A DNA stretch of 64,000 nt from Lolium rigidum (lineage: Eukaryota; Streptophyta; Magnoliopsida; Poales; Poaceae): contig NC_061508.1 in the NCBI RefSeq assembly GCF_022539505.1, forward strand, positions 262,576,736 through 262,640,735, read 5' to 3'. A model generated the notes under the pieces. The model ran no database searches and was not told where the DNA came from. It worked only from the letters and a program-made list of their open reading frames with translations. The translations under genes and the position numbers were made by a program. Shown one piece after another: positions 23,104 through 33,953 of this stretch (its first letter is position 1; every line of letters starts with the position of its first letter).

Positions 23104-23839
23104 TTGATTTGAGGTTTATTTCTTCTTATGCTATGAAAAAGTTATTTGGTGACAAGACTTGATCAACCTTGTTAACGGATACTTTTTATATGCATGGAGA
23201 GGGTAAACAACATCTCTTTCTTCCTCCACTTGCTCTAGTTGCTGTAGCACTTTTAATTTGCAAAGTTCTTGAGTTATTCGAAGATTTCAAAATTTTTCCT
23301 GGCCAGTAATAATAAACTTAATACCCAGAAAATGTGCATTTTCAAAGTTTTCAAAAATTCGCGAAAATTATACCGTTGGTCCTATTTTTCGACGAGGCAC
23401 CTGGGAGTACCAGAGGATGACCTGTGGGGCACCAGAGGGCGCCACACCACTGGCCGGCGCGGCCAAGGAGGTGGCCGCGCCACCATGTGGTGTGGGACCC
23501 CCTCTGCCCCACTTTGTCATCTCTTTCGCCCAGAACAGTCTCTCTCCCGAAAAAACTCGTACCAAGTTCCTCTCACTCGCGTTTTTGCTCCGTAACTCCA
23601 GATTTTTCGATCTCTTTACTCAGCCCAGTATTTCGTCCGAAATTTGGCACATTTGCTCTTCGGTATGTGACTCCTCCACCCATCCAAGTAGAATTTCGTT
23701 TGGTTGAGTATATCTTGAATATTTTGCTGCTGTAGGTAACATGATTAGTGAGCTTGCATGCTTGTTCTAAGTGGTAGAAACTAGTTTTGATGCATGATTA
23801 GTACTCTAGCAAGTTCCTATTGTAGTTTCCCTCAATTAT
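23104..23839 (+). other. Spacer between gag-protease and downstream ORF of D
   Basis: Non-coding. It contains a strong GC hairpin at 23442-23495 and then a pyrimidine-rich leader. Overlapping short frames here arise from GC-rich sequence. Confidence 0.6.
23442..23495 (+). repeat. GC-rich perfect double-stem hairpin
   Basis: The outer arms CCACACCAC (23442-23450) and GTGGTGTGG (23487-23495) pair over 9 bp. The inner arms GGCGCGGCCA (23456-23465) and TGGCCGCGCC (23472-23481) pair over 10 bp with a 6-nt loop. The same layout recurs in the LTRs of B and D, and in weaker form in A. Confidence 0.8.
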
Positions 23840-25009
23840 ATGTCACCAAATCAAATTTTTATGCCATTTGTTGAAAATTTCAGAGAAGCTATGAAGAAGT
23901 TTAGCTTTGGAGAGTTGTTCAAGAAGGGGACAACCAGCACCGGGAGGCCTTCTAGGGCCGCCACCCGGATTAGGCAATCATACAATGAAGACATCCTCGC
24001 GCCTAGCTTCGCGCCCGAAGAGGACCACGGTCCCCCTAATGCTTCTACTTTTCCATGTTATGATTTTCTAAGGAATGCAGGGATACTGGAGGATTTCTTG
24101 ACCCTTGTCAACAGGGCAGGGTTAACCACCTATATGAGCGATGAAAGGGAGCAATACCACATGCTCACCAAGATCTTTGTCGAGAGTTTCCAGTTCGACA
24201 ACAAACAATATGAGCCAACGGTTGCATTCAGAATCTATGGTAAGACTGTGACTATGCCGTTGAAGGATTTTTGTTGTGCTTTGGACATTGCCCCTGTAGG
24301 TACAGCAAGTAGGATTGATGACAACCCCCGGGACTTGCTGGAGCTCTACCGAGGGATCACCGAGGATGATTGTCGCACCATCCAGCGGGGCAAGATAAGG
24401 AACATCCAACTTCCCGCCATTAAGTATTTCGCATACTACATTGCTACTAGCATTCTTGGTAGGGAGAACACTAGTAATATCTCTAGTTACCATCTTGCTT
24501 TCTTGCATATTGCACTTACTGGTCAAACCTCCTATCACCTCGGTGCTCTTATTGCTCGCCGCCTGACTACCAGGGGGCCTATTTTTGGAGGAACTATCGC
24601 ATTGCGTGTTTTAACATATCTTAATCTTCCTCTTGATCCTAATGATGTGCCATTGGCCCCTAGGAGACTCGATATTACTGCTATGAAGAGTCATCATTTT
24701 GTTACCACCGACTCTACTTTAGATAATATGGTGTATAGAATGTTGTTTTCTGACGGGGAGGAGAAGGAAATCCCTCTTCCCCAACCTGGTTTGTTAAGTA
24801 TTGACAGGCAATCATGGTCGTGCACCAAGGAGGAGGTGGATGAACATATGAAGATACAAGAATTCCACCAGCAACATGACTCCGAGGACGTCGGGACCTC
24901 CTACGACCACACCGTCACATATCCGGGTGCTTCTTCTAGCACATACCCGGAATACGACCCATCTTCTTCATATTACGGAGACACTACTTCATGGGATCGA
25001 TGGGATTGA
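23840..25009 (+). CDS. Intact 389-codon ORF of element D (Athila ORF-1-like)
   Basis: A complete uninterrupted frame from ATG 23840 to stop 25009, downstream of gag-protease where autonomous Athila elements carry an extra or env-like ORF. The N-terminus is basic (RPSRAATRIRQSY, residues about 38-50). A globular part with NRAGLTTYMSDEREQYHMLTKIFVESF (about 94-120) and ATSILGRENTSNISSYHLAFLHIALTG (about 201-228) resembles the plant retrotransposon ATHILA ORF-1 family as I remember it. The C-terminal 50 residues are Tyr/Ser/Pro-rich. There is no membrane segment, signal peptide or enzyme motif, so it is not a classical envelope. It is the only long intact sense-strand gene in the Athila-type elements here. 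Function unknown. Confidence 0.75.
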   Translation: MSPNQIFMPFVENFREAMKKFSFGELFKKGTTSTGRPSRAATRIRQSYNEDILAPSFAPEEDHGPPNASTFPCYDFLRNAGILEDFLTLVNRAGLTTYMSDEREQYHMLTKIFVESFQFDNKQYEPTVAFRIYGKTVTMPLKDFCCALDIAPVGTASRIDDNPRDLLELYRGITEDDCRTIQRGKIRNIQLPAIKYFAYYIATSILGRENTSNISSYHLAFLHIALTGQTSYHLGALIARRLTTRGPIFGGTIALRVLTYLNLPLDPNDVPLAPRRLDITAMKSHHFVTTDSTLDNMVYRMLFSDGEEKEIPLPQPGLLSIDRQSWSCTKEEVDEHMKIQEFHQQHDSEDVGTSYDHTVTYPGASSSTYPEYDPSSSYYGDTTSWDRWD

Positions 25010-25029
25010 ACTCCACTTAGGCCAAAAGC

Positions 25030-25046
25030 CTAAGCTTGGGGGGAGG
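25030..25046 (+). other. Internal polypurine tract copy of D
   Basis: CTAAGCTTGGGGGGAGG begins 20 nt after the stop of the 389-codon ORF. It repeats the tract that lies next to the 3' LTR at 27342-27356. It could be a second plus-strand priming site, or a relic of an older 3' end. Confidence 0.6.
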
Positions 25047-27341
25047 TATACCGGCATCACTCATTCTTTGCATATTATGATTGCTGGATACTTGCACATA
25101 CTTGCTTTGTTCGTTTGAGTGGTTTTCTAATGAGAGGAAGATGATATTTGGGGAAATGCTGCCTGAAAACAGATTCTGGAACGTTACTGTAAAAATCGTC
25201 AAAAATAGCCAGAACGTCATTTTAAGCTGCAAATTTTTGTGCAGGTTCCCCAGGTTGTTATCTAACTTTCATTAGTTGAACACTTTTCGATCTGAGCAAC
25301 GTAAGATTTTTGTAAAAATCGATTTCTGTACTGCTGTCAGGTTTTGGCAGATTTCTGTCATCCTGCTTTTCTGTGTTTCTTTTAGTTCGCTATTTCTTGT
25401 TTTTGTTTTGTTTCCTTCCCAAAACACAAAAAGACCAAAAATATTTCTGTTGTTTCTCTTCACCATTTGTTTGCTTTGGTTTCTTGCATTTGTTTCACTT
25501 TATTTGCTATTGCTAGTTTGCTATAAGAAAACCCAAAAAGATTTTGCTTTGTTTGTTTGTTTCCTCTTGTTCTTATTTGCAATTTGAAAACACCAAAAAT
25601 ATTTGCTGTTCTTCTCTGGTTTGTAAAGTTATTTTTGAGTTCAATGGTCTTCGGTGGCTGGAGCGTGGTTTTCATTTCATATTATCCAAGCTGCACAAGT
25701 GAAAAGGCAATAATGACGATCTACGACAATCTGATTGTGGTGAGAGGCTGGTATGAACTCTATTTGTTTTCATTTTTGTACATATACTCATCCATGTGAG
25801 CATGCTTAGTTGGTTCATGTGAGGTATATGTTATTTGAGAAAGTCTAGTAGTTCATGATCTCTCATGTTTAGCTTCAATTTATTAATATGAGTAGCATGT
25901 CATGTATGTTTGTCCGCATTGTTTTATTCATAAGTAAGTATGGCATTGTGGTATCCTCCTCTGAATAATTCATTTATATCGACTTGGCACATGCTCACGC
26001 ATGCATATGACTGAACAAAAAAGTCAATTAAGCCTCGATGATCTATATTGCTTCGAGTTCTCGTATCACTTTTATGCCTCCGTTAATTTATTTTGCCGCA
26101 AGCATGATTATGACAGTTACTGCTCTCTTGATTTGTCGCTCCCTAGTCTTTGCTAGCCTTCACTTGTACTGAGCGGGAACGCTGCTCGTGCTTCCAAACA
26201 CATGAAAACCAAGTTATTCCAGAGTGTCCACCATAAATACCTATGCATGGCATTTCAAACCATTCCAAGTAAATTCTCATGCGCTACCTTTAAAATCTTC
26301 AAAATGCTTCTCAATTTGTGTTTATGTTTCATAGCTCATGAGGAAGTATGTGGTGTTTAACTTTCAACCTTGTCATTTACTTTTGATGGACTCTCATATG
26401 GACTAGTGGCACATCCGCTTATCTAATAATTTTGCAAAAAGAGCTGGCAATGGGATTCCCAGTCCCGAATTAATTAACTTAAATAGACACTCCTCCATGG
26501 TTTGTGATTGTTGGACGGCACCCGAAGGATTCGGTTAGCCATGGCTTGTGTAAGCAAAGGTTGGGGGGAGTGTCATCATCATAGTAAAACTAAAATAAAA
26601 AGGCACTCCTTCATGGTATGAGATTGTTGGCAGGCACCCGAGGATTCGGTTAGCCATGGTTTGTGAAAGAAAGGTTGGAAGGAGTGCCAAATAAATATGC
26701 AATAATTCATGGGAGCCGCTCTTGAAAGTCCGGTTGGCGAGGTAGTTAGTGTACCCATTACCATTCGTTGACAACAACAAACACCTCTCAAAATAATTTT
26801 ACTCCTGACTTTATAAAAATGAAAAGCTCTAGCGCATGTTAATCCCTGCTTCCCTCTGCGAAGGGTCAATCTTTTACTTTTATGTTGTGTCTCCATTATT
26901 TCTTTGAGCACTATCTTGAGAGCACAACTCGTCATTCTTAGTATAATATGCTTGTCTCAAAATATGATTGATTGTGGTATAACTTTGATGCATTTATCTT
27001 TTGACAATCACTACTTCTAGTCTTTCTATGAACTCCAGAGGTGCCCGGGCATTTATGTTTTGCCAACCAAATACAGGCAAGCGAGATACCACTTTATCAT
27101 GCTCTCTTATGAACATTACAATTCTGCTTATATACATGATTCATGATGCTTATTATTAATTGTTGGTGCTTCTCCATGATTGACATAGCTGTTAGATGAT
27201 CTTATTTGCATGTATCTCATTATGAACTCGCTTAAGTATTAGCCATACCATGAGAATATATACATCATATGAGCAAATGTGTTCGTGAAAGTTCTTTTAT
27301 CGCTCGGTTGTTAATCGAATTGCTTGAGGACAAGCAATAAG
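25047..27341 (+). other. 3' non-coding region of D
   Basis: About 2.3 kb without a plausible gene. It has T-rich stretches (25380-25620), a block conserved in A and B (about 26148-26293), a block shared with A just before 26486, and two tandem stem-loops. Confidence 0.7.
26486..26688 (+). repeat. Tandem stem-loop pair of D
   Basis: Hairpin 1 (26486-26574) has arms GACACTCC and GGAGTGTC. Hairpin 2 (26602-26688) has arms GGCACTCCTTC and GAAGGAGTGCC. The loops share the core CACCCGA(A)GGATTCGGTTAGCCATGG, in which CCGA(A) and (T)TCGG pair again. A carries the same pair at 32531-32730. Stem changes are compensatory. Confidence 0.7.
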
Positions 27342-27356
27342 CTAAGCTTGGGGGAG
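27342..27356 (+). other. 3' polypurine tract of D
   Basis: CTAAGCTTGGGGGAG lies one base before the 3' LTR start at 27358, the expected place of the plus-strand primer. Confidence 0.8.
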
Positions 27357-27357
27357 T

Positions 27358-28756
27358 TGATACGTCCAAAACGTATCTACTTTCCCGAACACTTTTGTTA
27401 TTGTTTTGCCTCTAATTTGTGTATTTTGGATGCAACTAACACGGACTAACGCTGTTTTCGCAGAACCGCTCGGTGTCTCGTTTTTGTGCGGAAATCCAAC
27501 TTTCGGGAAAAACCTCGGAATTTATGCAGAAGGCCCTATTTTCCCAGGAAACTAACGGAGCCGGAAGGGCAATTGAAGTGGAGGCCCGAGGGCCCCACAC
27601 CATGGGGCGGCGCGGCCCGTGGGGGGCCGCGCGGCCCCGTGGTGTGGCCCCTCGGCTGGCCTCCGACGCCCTCTTTCGGACTACTTATTCGCCTCGACCT
27701 AAAAACACCAGGAGAAAAGTCGAAGTCGCCAGAAACCCTCCAGAACGCCGCCACATCGCGAAACTCCGTCGCGGGAGCCAGAAGTCTCCGTTCTGGCACT
27801 CCGCCGGGACGGGGAATTGGAGGAGATCATCGCCGCCATCACCGCCATCACCTCTACATCAACCAGCCATGTTTCCCCCATCCATGTGTGAGTAATTCCC
27901 CGCTTGTAGGCCGAAGGGGATGGTAGGGATTGGATGAGATTGGTCATGTAATAGCATAAGATTGTTAGGGCATAGTGCCTAGTGTCCGTTATTGGTACTT
28001 TGATGATATTGTTGCAACTTGTTATGCTTAATGCTTGTCACTAGGGCCCGAGTGCCATGATCTCAGATCTGAACATGTTATTGTTTCATGAAGATAATCA
28101 TTGTTTATGGTCTTATCTATAAGTTGTATACACATGTCGCTGTCCGGAACCGATGGCCCCGAAGTGACAGAAATCGGGACAACCGGAGGGAATGGTAGCG
28201 ATGTGAGGATCACATGTGTTCACGGAGTGTTAATGCTTTGCTCCGGTACTTTATTAAAAGGAGTACCTTAATATCCAAGTAGTTTCCCTTGAGGCCCGGC
28301 TGCCACCGGCTGGTAGGACAAAAGATGTTGTGCAAGTTTCTCATTGCGAGCACGCACGACTATATATGGAACACATGCCTATTGATTGCTTTGTACTTGG
28401 ACACCGTTTTATTATTATCTCGCAAATGCCCTGCTATGATTGTTACATGAGTTTCTCTCATCCATGCAACGCCCGTCATCCGTCCCCGTGCCTACGGTAT
28501 TTTAATCCTGCTCGTTTACTATAATCACTACCGTCTGTCTCTCGTTACTCGCGCTGTTATTTCACTATCGCTATCGCTATAAAGCTGTTACTACTCGATA
28601 AACTCTTGCGAGCAAGTCCGTTTCCGAGTGCAACTGAATTGACAACTCCGTTGTTAAGGCTTCCAAGTGTTCTTTGTCTCCCCTTGTGTCGAATCAATAA
28701 ATTGGGTTTTACTTCCCTCGAAGACTGTTGCGATCCCCTATACTTGTGGGTCATCA
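27358..28756 (+). repeat. 3' LTR of element D
   Basis: 1399 bp, near-identical to 18958-20353, followed by the duplication TGCTA. Differences between the copies are mostly single-base changes at CG, CTG or CAG. Confidence 0.93.
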
Positions 28757-29951
28757 TGCTACCTTTAAATTTCTATCCTTAGTCTTTGCAATATATAGCT
28801 CATGGGAAAAATATCCTAAAAACTATTGTGGTATTGAATATGTACTTATGTATCTTATTTCTTATTAAGTTGCTTGTTGTGCGATAACCATGTTCCTGGG
28901 GACGCCATCAACTACCCTTTGTTGAATATCATGTGAGTTGCTATGCATGTTCGTCTTGTCTGACGCGATTTACCATGAGTTGAATGGTTTGAGCATGCAT
29001 ATTGTTAGAGAAGAACATTGGGCCGCTAACTAAAGCCATGATCCATGGTGGAAGTTTCAGTTTTGGACAACAATCCTCAATCTCTTATGAGAATATTATT
29101 TGTTGTTGAATGCTTATGCATTAAAGAGGACTCCATTATCTGTTGTCTATGTTGTCCCGGTATGGATGTCTAAGTTGAGAATAATCAAAAGCGAGAAATC
29201 CAATGCGAGCTTTCTCCTTAGACCTTTGTACAGGCGGCATAGAGGTACCCCTTTGTGATACTTGGTTAAAACATATGTATTGCGGTGATAATCTAGGTAA
29301 TCCGAGCTAATTAGGACAAGGTGCGGGCACTAATGGTATACTATGCATGAGGCTTGCAACTTGTAGGATATAATTTACATAACACATATGCTTTATTACT
29401 ACCGTTGACAAAATTGTTTCTTGTTTTCAAAATAAAAAGCTCTAGCACAAACATAGCAATCGATGCTTCCCTCTTTGAAGGGCCTTTCTTCTACTTTTAT
29501 GTTGAGTCAGTTTACCTATTTCCTCCCACCTTAAGAAGCAAACACTTGTGTTAACTGTGCATTGATTCTTACATACTTGCATATTTGCATTCATCATATT
29601 GCTCTGCATTGACAACTATCCATGAGATATACATGTTACAAGTTGAAAGCAACCGCTGAAACTTAATCTTCCTTTGTGTTGCTTCAATACCTTTACTATG
29701 AATTTATTGCTTTATGAGTTAACTCTTATGCAAGACTTATTGATGCTTGTCTTGAAAGTACTATTCATGAAAAGTCTTTGCTATATGATTCAATTGTTTA
29801 CTCATTGTCTTTACCATTGCTTCGGATCGCTGCATTCATTACATGTGCTTACAATAGTATTGATCAAGATTATGATAGCATGTCACTTCAGAAATTATCT
29901 TTGTTATCGTTTACCTACTCGGGACGAGTAGGAACTAAGCTCGGGGATGCT
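28757..29951 (+). other. 3' non-coding region of B, after D
   Basis: Continuation of B after the D insertion. No gene is seen. It ends in the polypurine tract CTAAGCTCGGGGATGC (29935-29950), one base before the 3' LTR. Confidence 0.75.
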
Positions 29952-31552
29952 TGATACGTCTCAAACGTATCTATAATTTCTTATGTTCCATGCTACTTTA
30001 TTGATGATACCTACATGTTTTATACATACTTTATGTCATATTTATGCATTTTCCAGCACTAACCTATTAACAAGATGCCGAAGAGCCGATTCTGTCGTTT
30101 TCTCGCTGTTTTTGGTTTCGTAAATCCTAGTAAGGAAATATTCTCGGAATTGGACGAAATCAACGCCCATGATCTTATTTTTCCACGAAGCTTCCAGAAC
30201 ACCGGGGGAGATACGAAGTGGGGCGACGAGGCGCCCACACAACAGGGCGGCGCGGCCAGGCCTTGGGCCGCGCGTCCCTGGCGTGTGGGGCCCTCGTGGC
30301 GCCCCCTGACCTACCCTTCCGCCTACTTAAGCCTTCGTCGATAATAGCTCCAGTACCGAGAGCCACGATACGGAAAACCTTCCAGAGACGCCGCCGCCAA
30401 TCCCATCTCGGGGGATTCAGGAGATCGCCTCCGGCCCCCTGCCGGAGAGGGGAATCATCTCCCGGAGGACTCTTCACCGCCATGGTCGCCTCCGGAGTGA
30501 TGTGTGAGTAGTTCACCCCTGGACTATGGGTCCATAGCAGTAGCTAGATGGTCGTCTTCTCCTAATTGTGCTATCATTGTTGGATCTTGTGAGCTGCCTA
30601 ACATGATCAAGATCATCTATCTGTAATGCTACATGTTGCGTTTGTGGGATCCGATGAATAATGAATACTATGTTATGTTGATTATCAATCTATCATCTAT
30701 GTGTTGTTTATGATCTTGCATGCTCTCCGTTGCTAGTAGAGGCTCTGGCCAAGTTTTTGCTTGTAACTCCAAGAGGGAGTATTTATGTTCGATAGTGGGT
30801 TCATGCCTCCATTAAATCTGGGACGATGGATGAAAGTTCTAAGGTTGTGGATGTGCTTGTTGCCACTAGGGATAAAACATCAATGCTATGTCTAAGGATG
30901 TATTTGTTGATTACATTACGCACCATACTTAATGCAATTGTCTGTTGTTTGCAACTTAATACTGGAAGGGGTTCGGATGATAACCTGAAGGTGGACTTTT
31001 TAGGCATAGATGCATGCTGGATAGCGGTCTACGTACTTTGTCGTAATGCCCAATTAAATCTCACACTACTCATCATAACATGTATGTGCATTGTCATGCC
31101 ATCTTTATTTGTCAATTTCCCAACTGTAATTTGTTCACCCAACATGCTATTTATCTTATGGGAGAGACACCACTAGTGAACTGTGGACCCCGGTCCATTC
31201 TTTACATCGAATACAATCTACTGCAATACTCGTTCTACTCGTTCTCTCGCAAACATCATCATCCACACTATACATCTAATCCTTTGTTACGACAAGCCGG
31301 TGAGATTGACAACCTCACTGTCACGTTGGGGCAAAGTAATTTGGTTGTGTTGTGCAGGTTCCACGTTGGCGCCGGAATCCCTGGTGTTGCGCCGCACTAC
31401 ACTCCGCCGCCATCAACCTTCAGCGTGCTTCTTGGCTCCTACTGGTTCAATAAACCTTGGTTTCTTACTGAGGGAAACTTGCCGCTGTACGCATCACACC
31501 TTCCTCTTGGGGTTCCCAACGGACGCGTGCTGTACGCGTAACAAGCGAATCA
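29952..31552 (+). repeat. 3' LTR of element B
   Basis: 1601 bp, near-identical to 5925-7531. It ends GCGAATCA and is followed by the target duplication CCCAT and the rest of the A LTR. Confidence 0.93.
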
Positions 31553-31557
31553 CCCAT

Positions 31558-31828
31558 GGCGGCCCTCATCGGCTCCTCCTTCTGGCTCTCTTCGTCTTCT
31601 GGAAAAATAGGATTTTTCATATAATTTCCGTCAATTCTTGATCTTCCGAAATATTGCATTCTGGCGGTGCTTTTTCCAGCAGAATCCTGACTCCGGTGCG
31701 CGATCCTCCAATAATCGTGAAACATGCAAAATAGATGAAATAACATAAGTATCACCTCTAAATATGAAATATATCAATGAATAACATCAAATTATGATAT
31801 AAAATAGTGATGCAAAATGGACGTATCA
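31558..31828 (-). repeat. 3' LTR of element A, second segment
   Basis: Completes the A LTR interrupted at 5924. On the minus strand the LTR starts TGATACGTCCATTTTGC at 31828. It matches 56467-56737. Confidence 0.92.
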
Positions 31829-33626
31829 ACTCCCCCCAAGCTTAGACTTCGCTTGTCCCCAAGCGAAACTGAACTCGGTAAACATGACCACATGTTTATG
31901 GAGTGATGAGTCGATAAATAAAATACGTACAAGAAGCATCATATTAATTCACACAAGACATTCTAGTGAACAACTTCCTCATATAATTCAACTTGAAACA
32001 AGTAGAAGGTAATCACAAATAAAGGTGCACAAGAAATCGTAATTGGTGATGACAAACTTCGTTCTTGGTCAGAGAACGATTAACAAATTGTACTTATCTA
32101 TCGAGCAGCGCTCTCATGTTAAAGTTTATATGCCCCAACTTGCATACTCAATCATAATAATCTCTCATAATCATTGATAACTTTCAAAGTTATATTCATT
32201 CAGATAAAACTTGTACTAAACAAGGAAGAGTAAAAGACATGATTAAGCAGATCACAATATAAATAATTTGATCACAACAACTCAAATGCTTGCTTAAGAC
32301 GGAGGGAAATAGGTTTACTGACTCAACATAAAGTAAAAGACAGGCCCTTCGCAGAGGGAAGCAGGGATAAAATCATGTGCTAGAGCTTTTTCAGTTTTTA
32401 AATCATATAAAGCGAATAAAAGTAAAATTTTGAGAGGTGTTTGTTGTTGTCAACGACTGGTAGCGGGTACTCTAACCCCCTTGCCAGACAAACTCTCGAA
32501 GAGCGGCTCCCATAAAATTTATTTTTGGCTGACACTCCTTCCAACCTTTGCTTTCACAAACCATGGCTAACCGAATCCTCGGGTGCCTTCCAATCATTCT
32601 CATACCATGAAGGAGTGTCTTTTTATTTTAGTTTTATTTAGATAACACTCCTCCCCACCTTTGCTTTCTCAAGCCACGGCTAACCGAATCCTCGGGTGCC
32701 ATCCAACAATCACATACCATGGAGGAGTGTCTATTCGTAAAATTATGAAGATTAATTAATTGCGGCTGGGAACCCCATTGCCAGCTCTTTTTGCAAAATT
32801 ATTGGATGAGCGGATGAAGCCACTAGTCCATTGGTGAAAGTTGCCCAACAAGATTGAAAGATAAAACACCACATACTTCCTCATGAGCTATAAAACATTG
32901 ACACAAATAAGAGATAGTAAATTTTGAATTGTTTAAAGGTAGCACACGAAGTATTTACTTGGAATGGCAGGAAATACCATATAGTAGGTAGTTATGGTGG
33001 ACACAAATGGCATAGGTTTGGGTTAAAGTTTGGATGCACAAGAAGCATTCCCTCTCAGTACAGGTTTTTGGCTAGCAAGGTTGATTAGCAAGCATAAGAG
33101 TTGAGGGAAACAAACAAATATACATGTGATAGAGACAATCATGCATCTTCCTTGTAAGCACAAACAATTTTAACTTCAGAATAATAAGCTAAGAGCTAAC
33201 AAGAAAGAAGGACAATGAAACAACTACATGTATTTCTCTTTTCTACTTAAACCTCAAAGTGTTGTTGCTATTGACCAATGCTAAGTTTGCCAAAACCAAA
33301 TAGATTTACTCAATGCTCCCAAAGTTATACCAATACTAATAACAAGATCAATCATACAATAGAAATTGCAAACTAAAATAAGATGTGCAATATGTAAATG
33401 ATAAGACTTCTCATTAATATTCCATAACGATAACTCACACCAAGGGATACATAGACAACCAACTAAAGAGAGATACTTCCACACTGCAACCCATCTTATA
33501 TGATAACTTCCCTACTCATGATATGACACTACTTGATAGTAAAAAGTAAAAGATAGTGATAATGTGATACCGCGGCACTCCCCCAAGCTTGGAACAAACC
33601 AAGGGGATGCCAATACCGATGATAAA
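31829..33626 (-). other. 3' non-coding region of A with two polypurine tracts and stem-loops
   Basis: On the minus strand this is the region between the third ORF and the 3' LTR. The 3' polypurine tract AAGCTTGGGGGGAGT is at 31829-31843. A second copy, AAGCTTGGGGGAG (33578-33590), lies just after the third ORF. In between are the paired hairpins at 32531-32619 and 32645-32730 and a block conserved in B and D (about 32933-33082). Confidence 0.75.
32531..32730 (-). repeat. Tandem stem-loop pair of A
   Basis: Arms GACACTCCTTC and GAAGGAGTGTC close the unit 32531-32619. Arms ACACTCCTCC and GGAGGAGTGT close the unit 32645-32730. The loops contain the complement of the core found in D. Orientation relative to the element is the same as in D. 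Confidence 0.7.
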
Positions 33627-33953
33627 TTACTCCTTCGGCGGTGGTGATGATGAACTCTTCCCATCATCAGACTTCCAAGGAAGAGGCTCTCCATCAACAA
33701 ACGACATTTTGGTCTCGGGAATCCTGAAACTAGCAGCATAGCTTATGTGTTTAAACCTGTTTTCATACTCACAGTTTTGATTCTGAACATCATAGAGTTG
33801 AGCTTGGAGTTTGTTGGTGGTGTCGTGAAGCGAGAGGATGTCGTCCCACAGTTTTGCAGTCTCCTTCTTGTGTCCATATATAAGTTCAGACACAATCTTG
33901 TGGAAGATGTCCACTTCACGCTCAGCCATCTTCTTGTAGTTGAAGACCTCTTG
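33627..33953 (-). pseudogene. Third ORF of A, 3' part (split by E)
   Basis: C-terminal 108 residues and stop of a small protein whose N-terminal 59 codons lie at 49879-50055 on the other side of E. It reads through FNYKKMAEREVDIFHKIVSELI and then a long helical, probably coiled-coil stretch (KLWDDILSLHDTTNKLQAQLYDVQNQ), ending with a Ser/Pro/Lys-rich tail. It is downstream of integrase in A. The frame is exactly continuous if E and one target duplication are removed. Function unknown; its position is that of the extra ORF of Athila elements. Confidence 0.7.

Larger units (their letters stand above)
18958..28756 (+). mobile_element. Non-autonomous Athila-type LTR retrotransposon D
   Basis: A 9799-bp plus-strand element inside B, bounded by TGCTA at 18953-18957 and 28757-28761. 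LTRs (1396 and 1399 bp) begin TGATACGTCCAAAACGTATC and end with the same CTATACTTGTGGGTCATCA-type terminus as A. It codes for gag-protease (broken) and a separate intact 389-codon protein. No RT, RNase H or integrase is found. Its 3' non-coding region is closely related to that of A, which makes an A-like element its likely source of enzymes. Confidence 0.93.
5925..31552 (+). mobile_element. Sabrina-like LTR retrotransposon B (hosts C and D)
   Basis: A plus-strand Gypsy element inserted in the 3' LTR of A, bounded by CCCAT at 5920-5924 and 31553-31557. Without C and D it is about 8.2 kb. The LTRs are 1607 and 1601 bp, begin TGATACGTCTCAAACGTATC and end GCGAATCA. Only gag and an aspartic protease are present, with no RT or integrase, so it is non-autonomous. 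LTR text and the long non-coding 3' region match what I remember of the abundant Triticeae family Sabrina; the name is from memory and unchecked. Confidence 0.85.

Noticed and set aside
23840..25009. Host gene interpretation of the 389-codon ORF
   Set aside because: It lies between gag-protease and the 3' LTR of a complete element with target duplications, in the usual place of the Athila extra ORF.
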